From: Actinomycetota bacterium
GTDB taxonomy: Bacteria; Actinomycetota; Thermoleophilia; Gaiellales; Gaiellaceae
Direction of reading: 5' to 3'
NCBI GenBank assembly: GCA_005885565.1
Contig: VAXK01000051.1
Coordinates: 1-13,043 of the forward strand
Length of the DNA stretch: 13,043 nt
Shown: positions 6,774-12,675 of the stretch, one piece after another
Numbering within the stretch: position 1 is the stretch's first letter
Layout of the letters: every line of letters begins with the position of its first letter
The notes under the pieces: generated by a model
Databases searched by the model: none
What the model was told of the DNA's origin: nothing
What the model saw: the letters and a program-made list of their open reading frames with translations, nothing else
Position numbers and translations under genes: made by a program

Positions 6774-7486
6774 TCGCCTTCTCCGTCGTCCGCGGAGCCG
6801 CTCCCGTCTCCGGAGGCCTGAGCGGAGTCAGGGTCCTCCGCGTCCTCGTCCGGCTCGGCCTGATCGTCGCCTTGCTCGGCCTGGTCGTCTTGCTCGGCCT
6901 GCTGGTCGTCGTTCTCGCCTTGCTGGTCGCTGCCCTGACCGGCCTGCTGGCTGTTCTGGCCAGCCTGCTCGTCGTTCGCGTCGCCCTGCTCCTCGTCGAC
7001 CTCCGTCGCCTCGAGCGAGTCGTCGTTCTCGTCGACCGAGGCGGTCACGGTGACCTCGTCGCCGACCTTCGGCGGCGGCGCGGAGGCTAGGACGGCACGG
7101 GTCGCGTGGGCCAGCCTCATGCGGACGAGCATCCCGCCCGTCGCGAGGATGATCCGCCGCTTCTGCGAGTTGTACGCGCGCACGATCCCGTGCACGCTCA
7201 CGCGGCTGGCGCGGCCCGTGACGCGGAAGCCGCTCCCGGCGAGGGTGCCGTTCCGGAGCTTGCGCGCCGCGAAGGAGATGCGCTGACCGACGTGGAACCG
7301 CTTGCCGTTGCGGGCGAACCGGGGGGCCGGCGCGTGCACGCGGACGACGTGACCCGCCGTCTGCGCGACCGCGATGACGTCGGCCTTGGCGTCGACCTTG
7401 ACGACGATGCCGCTCTGGCGCGCGGCAGCCGCAGTACCCGGAGCTGCGAGCGCTGCGACGACGGCGACGAGGGAGAGCTTCTTCAC
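6770..7486 (-). CDS. secreted protein with beta-rich domain and long acidic, Gln-rich tail
   Basis: GTG 7486 gives 238 residues and is preceded by AAGGAG seven bases upstream, a strong ribosome binding site; the open frame upstream of it is ignored. Residues 1-21 are a clear Sec signal peptide (V-K-K-L-S-L-V-A-V-V-A-A-L-A-A-P-G-T-A-A-A). The domain at about 24-150 alternates short beta-like segments (S-G-I-V-V-K-V-D, H-V-V-R-V-H-A-P, V-G-Q-R-I-S-F, V-H-G-I-V-R-A-Y, D-E-V-T-V-T-A-S). This resembles the small OB-like repeats of DUF5666-type exported proteins, though I am not certain of that family. From about 152 to the end the chain is almost entirely Asp, Glu, Gln, Ala, Gly and Ser, so it is disordered and strongly acidic. 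Cation binding or a cell-surface spacer role is conceivable. The gene lies downstream of the polysaccharide deacetylase on the same strand. Confidence 0.72.
   Translation of the reverse strand: MKKLSLVAVVAALAAPGTAAAARQSGIVVKVDAKADVIAVAQTAGHVVRVHAPAPRFARNGKRFHVGQRISFAARKLRNGTLAGSGFRVTGRASRVSVHGIVRAYNSQKRRIILATGGMLVRMRLAHATRAVLASAPPPKVGDEVTVTASVDENDDSLEATEVDEEQGDANDEQAGQNSQQAGQGSDQQGENDDQQAEQDDQAEQGDDQAEPDEDAEDPDSAQASGDGSGSADDGEGD
6848..6985. repeat. imperfect short tandem repeats encoding the acidic tail
   Basis: Units resembling TTGCTCGGCCTGGTCGTC recur every 15-21 bases, for example at 6872-6889 and 6890-6910. On the minus strand they encode degenerate Asp-Asp-Gln-Ala-Glu-Gln units. The pattern suggests growth of the tail by duplication, and such tracts can vary in length between strains. 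Confidence 0.6.
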
Positions 7487-7552
7487 GGAAATGCTCCTTT
7501 TGAAGGGATCTACCTCCAAAGAGCGGCCGCAGGCGCGAAAACGTCAATCCCT
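7487..7552 (-). promoter_or_regulatory. leader and possible promoter of the acidic-tail secreted protein
   Basis: Between the deacetylase stop and the GTG at 7486 the minus strand carries TTGACG (7547-7542), a good -35 match, and then the AAGGAG ribosome binding site. No convincing -10 stands 16-18 bases after the TTGACG. A second GGAGG lies further upstream in the leader. The promoter call is weak; the ribosome binding site is clear. Confidence 0.35.
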
Positions 7553-8323
7553 CTACGGGGTACAGCGGCCCGAGGGACGCACCGGCACCAGCTCGGCGTG
7601 CGACGGCGGGTCGAGCGCGACGAGCTCCGGGATCGTCACGGGCGTCAGGCCACGGTGTCGCACAGCACGAAGGATGCGCGGGAGCGCCGCGACCGTCCAC
7701 GGGTGGATGTCGTGCAGGAGGACGATCGCGCCGGGTCGAAGCCCAGCGATCACGTTCCCGACGACCGCGCGTGCTCTCGCGCCCGGTCGCGAGTCGAGCG
7801 AGTCGACGCTCCAGCGGACGTCGACCAGGCCGAGGGCGTGCACCGCGGCGGCCTCGGCCGGGGTGCCGACGCCGTAGGGCGGCCGGAACAGGAGCGGCCG
7901 CACCCCGCCGGTCGCCCGGACGACCGCCGCCTGCGTGCGCAGGAGCTGCCGGATGACGTCCCGCCGCTCCAGGCTCGCGAGGCGCGGATGCGTCCACGTG
8001 TGGTTGCCCACGGCGCCGAGGAGCGACTCGGCGCGCACGAGCCCCGGGCGGCCGGCGGCGCGGCTCCCCACGACGAAGAAGGTCGCCCGCGCACGCGCCC
8101 GCCGGAGCAGCTGCAGCACGCGAGGCGTGTACGAGCTCGGCCCGTCGTCGAAGGTGAGCGCGACGTAGCGGCCGTGCCGGCCGCCGCAGTAGAGCGGGGT
8201 GGCGTCGCGTGCGAGCGCCTCCAGCTTGCTGCGTGCTCCGTCCTCCTTGCGCGGGCTCGTCCAGGCGGCGCACGGAACAGCGAGCGACAGCGCCAGGACG
8301 AGGACCGAAGCGCGGACGGGCAC
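7553..8323 (-). CDS. secreted polysaccharide deacetylase (NodB/CE4 family)
   Basis: CE4 enzymes remove N- or O-acetyl groups from peptidoglycan, chitin-like or other polysaccharides with a divalent metal. The 256-residue protein starts at GTG 8323 with a signal-peptide-like stretch (residues 3-20, R-A-S-V-L-V-L-A-L-S-L-A-V-P-C-A-A), so it acts outside the membrane. The NodB domain is complete. Motif 1 T-F-D-D-G-P (57-62) has the catalytic base Asp59 and metal ligand Asp60. Motif 2 N-H-T-W-T-H has metal ligands His108 and His112. Motif 3 is R-P-P-Y-G (147-151), motif 4 is the D-S-L-D-S region near 174, and motif 5 I-V-L-L-H-D has His204. The substrate is unknown; peptidoglycan is a reasonable guess. 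It is divergent from livG, with only 20 bases between start codons, and upstream of the acidic-tail secreted protein. Confidence 0.9.
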   Translation of the reverse strand: MPVRASVLVLALSLAVPCAAWTSPRKEDGARSKLEALARDATPLYCGGRHGRYVALTFDDGPSSYTPRVLQLLRRARARATFFVVGSRAAGRPGLVRAESLLGAVGNHTWTHPRLASLERRDVIRQLLRTQAAVVRATGGVRPLLFRPPYGVGTPAEAAAVHALGLVDVRWSVDSLDSRPGARARAVVGNVIAGLRPGAIVLLHDIHPWTVAALPRILRAVRHRGLTPVTIPELVALDPPSHAELVPVRPSGRCTP

Positions 8324-8343
8324 GGTTTAGGGTACTTCGGGCG
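8324..8343. promoter_or_regulatory. 20-bp divergent spacer with a -10-like element readable on both strands
   Basis: The heptamer TAGGGTA at 8328-8334 reads as a TANNNT -10 element on both strands: TAGGGT toward livG and TACCCT toward the deacetylase. The distances to the two GTG starts (10 and 5 bases) would make both messages nearly or fully leaderless. No good -35 is visible on either side. Confidence 0.35.
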
Positions 8344-9033
8344 GTGGCCGCGCTCCTCGAGGTCGAGAACGTCAGCCGGCGTTTCGGCGGGATCGTCGCC
8401 CTCGACGGAGTCTCGCTCGACGCGGGCGAGAACGAGATCGTCGGGCTGATCGGCCCGAACGGCGCCGGCAAGACGACGCTCTTCAACGTGGTGACCCGCC
8501 TGTACCGGCCGGACTCCGGCGCGCTGCGCTTCGCCGGCCGCAGCCTCCTCCGCACTCCGGCCCACCGGATCGTCAGGCGCGGCATCGCCCGCACCTTCCA
8601 GAACGTCGAGCTCTTCGACACGATGACCGTGCGCGAGAACGTGCGCGTCGGCGGGCGCTACGGGGACGAGGCGCTCGAGGTCGTCGGGCTCGCGCCGCTC
8701 GCCGGCCGTCTCGCCGCTTCGCTTCCGCACGACACGCGGAAGCGGGTGGAGCTCGCCCGCGCGCTCGCGTCGCGGCCGCGGATCGTGCTCCTGGACGAAC
8801 CGGCCGGCGGCCTCGACCACGAGGAGGTGGAGCGGCTCGCGACGCTGATCAGGCGCCTCCGCACCGAGCTCGAGCTCGCCGTCCTCGTCGTCGAGCACCA
8901 CATGAACCTCGTCATGGGCGTCTCCGACCGCGTCCACGTGCTGAGCTTCGGTCGGCGGATCGCCTCCGGGACGCCGGCCGAGGTTCGCAACGACCCGGCG
9001 GTGATCGAGGCATACCTTGGCTCCGCTGCTTGA
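8344..9033 (+). CDS. livG: branched-chain amino acid ABC transporter, ATP-binding protein LivG
   Basis: This is one of the two ATPases that power import through LivH/LivM. GTG 8344 gives 229 residues, somewhat shorter than typical LivG (about 250). The Walker A is G-P-N-G-A-G-K-T-T (37-45), the Q-loop is in I-A-R-T-F-Q (to 86), the Walker B is I-V-L-L-D-E-P-A-G-G-L (147-157), and the H-loop is in V-E-H-H-M-N-L-V-M. The helical subdomain between Q-loop and signature is brief. The signature, usually L-P-Y-G-Q or L-P-F-G-T in this family, reads L-P-H-D-T (127-131), so the near-invariant Gly is Asp. The remainder, including the typical C-terminal V-I-E-A-Y-L-G, is intact. The frame is open further upstream across the deacetylase, but family homology begins at A-L-L-E-V-E-N-V. 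It overlaps livF by 17 bases. Confidence 0.92.
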   Translation: MAALLEVENVSRRFGGIVALDGVSLDAGENEIVGLIGPNGAGKTTLFNVVTRLYRPDSGALRFAGRSLLRTPAHRIVRRGIARTFQNVELFDTMTVRENVRVGGRYGDEALEVVGLAPLAGRLAASLPHDTRKRVELARALASRPRIVLLDEPAGGLDHEEVERLATLIRRLRTELELAVLVVEHHMNLVMGVSDRVHVLSFGRRIASGTPAEVRNDPAVIEAYLGSAA

Positions 9034-9724
9034 GCTCGAAGACGTCGAAGCGCGCTACGGGGCCATCAAGGCCCTGCACGGCGTCTCGCTCGCGGTCGGC
9101 GAAGGCGAGGTGGTCGCGCTCCTAGGCGCGAACGGCGCCGGGAAGACGACGACGCTGCGCGCGGTCTCGGGGACGGTCCGCCGCTCGGGCCGGATCTCAC
9201 TCGTCGGCCACTCGCTCGAGCGCCGCTCGCCCGAGGCGGTCGCGCGGGCCGGGATCGCGCACGTGCCGGAGGGGCGGGGGACCTTCGCCGAGCTCAGCGT
9301 CCGCGAGAACCTCCGCCTGGGCGCGTGGACGCGCCGCGGGCGACTGCACGGCGAGGAGGAGCGCGTGCTCGCGTACTTCCCCGCGCTGGCCGAGCGCATC
9401 CGGCAGCCGGCCGGGACGCTCTCGGGCGGCGAGCAGCAGATGCTCGCCCTCGCGCGCGCCCTCATGGCCCGGCCGCGCCTGCTCATGCTCGACGAACCGT
9501 CGCTCGGCCTCGCACCGCTCGTCGTCGCGAGCATCTTCGCGATCCTGCGGCACCTGAACGAGGAGGAGGGTCTCGCCGTCCTGCTCGTCGAGCAGAACGC
9601 GACGCTCGCGCTCGAGGCCGCGGCGACCGCGTACGTCCTCGAGGTCGGGCACGTCGCACTCGCGGGCCCGGCCGACGACCTCCGCGCCGACGAATCCGTC
9701 CGCCGCTCCTACCTCGGCTATTGA
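9017..9724 (+). CDS. livF: branched-chain amino acid ABC transporter, ATP-binding protein LivF
   Basis: This is the second ATPase of the importer, paired with LivG. TTG 9017 gives 235 residues, the normal LivF length, beginning A-P-L-L-E-L-E-D-V-E-A-R-Y-G. The Walker A is G-A-N-G-A-G-K-T-T (37-45). The LivF-typical H-V-P-E-G-R-G-T-F replaces a plain Q-loop block. A perfect signature L-S-G-G-E-Q-Q (135-141) leads into the Walker B L-L-M-L-D-E-P-S-L-G-L-A-P (155-167). V-E-Q-N-A carries the usual LivF substitution at the H-loop. All nucleotide-binding motifs look functional, so this subunit could provide the active ATP site even if LivG is weakened. The start lies inside livG, and the stop is one base before the livH GTG. 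Confidence 0.94.
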   Translation: MAPLLELEDVEARYGAIKALHGVSLAVGEGEVVALLGANGAGKTTTLRAVSGTVRRSGRISLVGHSLERRSPEAVARAGIAHVPEGRGTFAELSVRENLRLGAWTRRGRLHGEEERVLAYFPALAERIRQPAGTLSGGEQQMLALARALMARPRLLMLDEPSLGLAPLVVASIFAILRHLNEEEGLAVLLVEQNATLALEAAATAYVLEVGHVALAGPADDLRADESVRRSYLGY

Positions 9725-9725
9725 G

Positions 9726-10562
9726 GTGGCGCAGTTCTGGCAGCAGGTCGTCTCGGGGCTCGCGTCGGGCGGGATCTACGCCAGCCTCGCGCTCGCGCTC
9801 GTGATCGTCTACCGCTCGAGCGGGGTGATCAACTTCGCGCAGGGCGAGATGGCGACCTTCGCCACCTTCCTCGCGTGGACGTTCCTGCACCACGGGATCT
9901 CGTTCTGGCCCGCCTTCGCGCTGACGCTCGCGGTCGCGTTCGCGGGCGGCGTCGCGCTCGAGCGGGTCGTGATTCGACCGGTCGAGGGCCGACCGGTCCT
10001 GACGGTCGTGATCCTCACCATCGGCCTCCTGATCCTCATCAACGGCGCGACCCAGTGGATCTGGGGCGGCGCCGTGCGCAAGTTCCCGAGCCCGTTCTCG
10101 ACGCGGCCGATCCACGTCGGGAGCGCTGCCTTCTCGATCCAGGACATCGGGATCGTCGGCGTCTGCCTCGTCGCGGTGGCGCTCCTCACGCTCTTCTTCC
10201 GCTTCACGAAGCTCGGCCTCGGCCTGCGCGCGGCGGCCGTCAACCCGGAGGAGAGCCGCCTTGTCGGGGTGCGGGTGGGGTGGATGCTCGCGCTCGGCTG
10301 GGGGCTCTCGGCGGCGCTCGGGGCGGTGTCCGGGATGATGGTGGCGCCGGTCGTCTTCCTCGACCCGAACATGATGCAGGGCATCCTGCTCTACGCCTTC
10401 GCGGCGGCGGTGCTCGGCGGTCTCGAGAGCCCGGTCGGCGCGGTCGTGGGCGGGCTCGCGCTCGGCGTCCTGCTGAACCTCCTCGGCACGTACTTCTCGA
10501 CCTTCGGCGGCGAGATGCGGCCCACGGGCCTCTTCGGACGGACGGCGGTGCGCCGTGTCTAG
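9726..10562 (+). CDS. livH: branched-chain amino acid ABC transporter permease LivH, lacking the last membrane helix
   Basis: This is one of two membrane subunits forming the translocation pore. GTG 9726 gives 278 residues starting Q-F-W-Q-Q-V-V-S-G-L-A-S-G-G-I-Y-A-S-L-A-L. The family landmarks S-S-G-V-I-N-F-A-Q-G-E, I-G-L-L-I-L-I-N-G, L-G-L-R-A-A-A-V-N-P-E and A-A-V-L-G-G-L-E-S-P-V-G-A-V-V-G-G are all present. The C-terminal end is odd. After G-T-Y-F-S-T-F-G-G-E-M (to 10516) the chain jumps straight to R-P-T-G-L-F-G-R-T-A-V-R-R-V. In relatives, E. coli LivH included, a hydrophobic helix of about 18-20 residues ending L-L-V-R/M-P-T-G precedes that terminal motif. The reading frame is kept, so this looks like an in-frame deletion. 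It overlaps livM by 8 bases. Confidence 0.92.
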   Translation: MAQFWQQVVSGLASGGIYASLALALVIVYRSSGVINFAQGEMATFATFLAWTFLHHGISFWPAFALTLAVAFAGGVALERVVIRPVEGRPVLTVVILTIGLLILINGATQWIWGGAVRKFPSPFSTRPIHVGSAAFSIQDIGIVGVCLVAVALLTLFFRFTKLGLGLRAAAVNPEESRLVGVRVGWMLALGWGLSAALGAVSGMMVAPVVFLDPNMMQGILLYAFAAAVLGGLESPVGAVVGGLALGVLLNLLGTYFSTFGGEMRPTGLFGRTAVRRV

Positions 10563-11475
10563 ACGGCTCGCGCTGAACACGGCCGGGTTCGTCGTCGCCG
10601 CGCTCGTGGTCGCCGTGCTCCCGCGCTTCATCTCGAGCTACCACGCTCTCGAGTGGGCGAACGTCGGCATCTACTTCGTCGCGCTCCTCGGGCTCAACGT
10701 CCTGACCGGCTACAGCGGCCAGGTCTCCCTCGGCCATGGCGCGTTCATGGCGATCGGCGGCTACACGAGCGCGATCCTGATCGCCCACCACGGCGTGCAC
10801 GACGTCTGGACGATCCCCCTCGCCGGCCTCGTCGCGGGCGGGGCCGGCCTTGCGTTCGGCCTGCCGGCGCTCCGCTTGACCGGCCTCTACCTGGCGCTCG
10901 CCACCTTCGCGGTCGCCGTCGCGTTCCCCGCGCTCGCGCGCAAGTTCGAGCGCTTCACGGGCGGGAACGCCGGCCTCGTCCTCACGCTCCACACGAACGA
11001 CTGGCTCTACTACCTGAGTTGGTCGATCGCCGGGGCCGGCCTCCTCCTCGGTTGGCTCGTGCTCGCGACCCCGATCGGCCGCTCCTTCCGAGCGCTGCGC
11101 GACAGCGAGGTCGCGGCGATCTCCTCCGGGATCAGCCCCGCGCTCTACAAGACGCTCGCCTTCGGGATCTCGTCCTTCTACGCGGGAATCGCGGGCTCGC
11201 TGGTCGCGATCTCGACCGCCTACGTGAACCCGCAGACGTTCCCGATCACGCTCTCGCTCTTCCTCGTCGTCGGCCTCGCCGTGGGCGGGCTCGGCTCGCT
11301 CCCGGGCAGCGTCGTCGGCGCGATCCTGATCCAGTTCCTCCCCACGTACGCGGCGCACGTGTCGAAGCAGGCGCCGCAGGTGATCGAGGGAGCGATCCTC
11401 GTCGGCGTGATGCTGCTCCTGCCGGGCGGCGCTGCCGGCCTGTTCCGGCTTGTACAGTCGTCGCGACAGCCGTGA
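10555..11475 (+). CDS. livM: branched-chain amino acid ABC transporter permease LivM
   Basis: This is the partner permease of LivH. GTG 10555 lies inside the end of livH and gives 306 residues with about eight to ten hydrophobic segments. Landmarks are L-L-G-L-N-V-L-T-G-Y-S-G-Q-V-S-L-G-H-G-A-F and L-P-A-L-R-L-T-G-L-Y-L-A-L-A-T. The cytoplasmic EAA-like loop G-R-S-F-R-A-L-R-D-S-E-V-A-A that contacts the ATPases is followed by Y-K-T-L-A-F-G-I-S-S-F-Y-A-G-I-A-G. Near the end is V-G-G-L-G-S-L-P-G-S-V-V-G-A. The loop after F-T-G-G-N-A-G is somewhat shorter than in many relatives but in frame. The stop overlaps the next start as GTGA. The protein appears complete. Confidence 0.94.
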   Translation: MSRRLALNTAGFVVAALVVAVLPRFISSYHALEWANVGIYFVALLGLNVLTGYSGQVSLGHGAFMAIGGYTSAILIAHHGVHDVWTIPLAGLVAGGAGLAFGLPALRLTGLYLALATFAVAVAFPALARKFERFTGGNAGLVLTLHTNDWLYYLSWSIAGAGLLLGWLVLATPIGRSFRALRDSEVAAISSGISPALYKTLAFGISSFYAGIAGSLVAISTAYVNPQTFPITLSLFLVVGLAVGGLGSLPGSVVGAILIQFLPTYAAHVSKQAPQVIEGAILVGVMLLLPGGAAGLFRLVQSSRQP

Positions 11476-12665
11476 AGGTCGCCGTCGCCGCAGTCGCCCT
11501 CCTCGTTGCAGCCTCCGTCGCGGGCGCGAGGCCGCTGGCGACGCCCGGCGTGAGCTCGAGCTCGATCCTGATCGGCGGCACCGTCCCGCTCACCGGCGAG
11601 GCCGCCGCGGCCGCCGGCGTGGCCCGCGGCGCCGACGCCTACTTCAAGTACGTGAACGCGAAGGGCGGCGTCTTCAACCGCAAGATCACGTACAAGTACC
11701 TGGACGACGGCTACGAGCCGCAGCGCACGTTCCTCGACGTCCGCCAGCTCGTGCAGCAGGACGGCGTCTTCGCGATCTTCAACTCGCTCGGCACGTCGAA
11801 CAACTCGGCCATCCGCGGCTTCCTGAACCAGGCCGGCGTCCCGCAGCTCTTCGTCGCCTCGGGCGCGAGCACCTTCGGGCGCGACTACAAGAAGTACCCC
11901 TGGACGATCGGCTTCATCCCGACCTACTCGGGTGAGGGCAAGGTCTACGCGCGCTATCTCCTCGCGAAGAGACCGGGCGCGAAGATCGCCGTCCTCTACC
12001 AGGACGACGACTACGGCAAGGAGCTCGTCTCGGGCCTCCAGGCCGGGCTCGGCGCGAAGAAGAGCCTGATCGTCAAGAAGGTCGGCTACGACCCGAGCGC
12101 CTCCGACGTCCGCTCGGAGGTCGCCTCGCTGAAGGCCTCCAAGGCGAAGGTCTTCATGATCTTCGCGTTCGGCAAGTTCGCCGTGCAGGCGTTCATCACG
12201 GCGAACCAGCTCGGCTGGCACCCGCAGATCGTCGTGAACGACGTCGCCGCCGCGACGAGCCTCATGCAGCTCTCGCCGCCGAAGGCGACCGAGGGCGCGA
12301 TCTCGATCGTCTTCGGCAAGGACCCCGACGCGCCGATGTGGAAGCGCGACAAGGGGATGAAGCTCTTCCGCTCGATCATGGCGCGCTACGCCTCGGGCCA
12401 GACCCCGAACGGCTACTACGCCGCGGGCATGGCCTCGGCGTACACGCTCGTGGATACCCTGAAGAAGGCCGGCAAGAACCTGACCCGAAAGAGCGTGCTG
12501 ACCGCGGCCACGCACCTGAACGAGAAGACGAATCCGTTCGTCCTCCCGGGGATCAAGGTCCACACGACGCCGTCCTTCCGCTTCCCGATCTCGCAGGTGC
12601 GGCTCGAGCGCTGGCACAAGGGCCACTGGGTGATCTTCGGGCCGCTGCTCTCGGCCAAGCCCTAA
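11472..12665 (+). CDS. livK: periplasmic-type substrate-binding protein of branched-chain amino acid ABC transporter (LivK-like)
   Basis: This extracytoplasmic receptor delivers ligand to LivH/LivM. GTG 11472 overlaps the livM stop as GTGA and gives 397 residues. The frame is open far upstream, but that part is livM read out of frame. Residues 1-24 form a signal peptide (V-K-V-A-V-A-A-V-A-L-L-V-A-A-S-V-A-G-A) with no obvious lipobox Cys, unusual for a high-GC Gram-positive lineage, so its anchoring is unclear. The mature protein has the Peripla_BP_6 pattern: I-L-I-G-G-T-V-P-L-T-G-E, Y-F-K-Y-V-N-A-K-G-G-V, R-K-I-T-Y-K-Y-L-D-D-G-Y, N-S-L-G-T-S-N-N and V-L-Y-Q-D-D-D-Y-G-K-E. Lysine content is high. 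The ligand may be an amino acid, urea or a small amide; the sequence does not decide. It is the last transporter gene of the operon. Confidence 0.92.
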   Translation: MKVAVAAVALLVAASVAGARPLATPGVSSSSILIGGTVPLTGEAAAAAGVARGADAYFKYVNAKGGVFNRKITYKYLDDGYEPQRTFLDVRQLVQQDGVFAIFNSLGTSNNSAIRGFLNQAGVPQLFVASGASTFGRDYKKYPWTIGFIPTYSGEGKVYARYLLAKRPGAKIAVLYQDDDYGKELVSGLQAGLGAKKSLIVKKVGYDPSASDVRSEVASLKASKAKVFMIFAFGKFAVQAFITANQLGWHPQIVVNDVAAATSLMQLSPPKATEGAISIVFGKDPDAPMWKRDKGMKLFRSIMARYASGQTPNGYYAAGMASAYTLVDTLKKAGKNLTRKSVLTAATHLNEKTNPFVLPGIKVHTTPSFRFPISQVRLERWHKGHWVIFGPLLSAKP

Positions 12666-12675
12666 GCTCACGGGC

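Noticed and set aside
6872..7090. Leucine/valine-rich plus-strand frame resembling a membrane protein
   Set aside because: It is the antisense of the Asp/Gln/Glu repeat tail; complementary reading of acidic codons automatically gives hydrophobic residues.
7549..7560. Short CCC/GGG hairpin at the end of the deacetylase gene as a terminator
   Set aside because: Only three paired bases with a TCTAC loop, no T-run, and it overlaps the stop codon; too weak to call.
8209..8343. Upstream in-frame extension of livG to a GTG at 8209
   Set aside because: It would overlap the start of the deacetylase gene, and LivG homology begins at 8344.
9483..10631. Long minus-strand frame of 382 codons across livF-livH
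   Set aside because: It is highly charged, low-complexity Arg/Glu/Asp-rich translation, antisense to clearly conserved transporter genes; a high-GC artefact.
10653..11471. Upstream in-frame extension of the substrate-binding protein
   Set aside because: It lies entirely inside livM in a different frame; the signal peptide at GTG 11472 and the GTGA overlap mark the true start.
11220..12671. Minus-strand frame of 483 codons opposite the binding protein
   Set aside because: Same artefact: antisense to a well-conserved gene, rich in Arg, Asp, Val and Leu, with no domain pattern.
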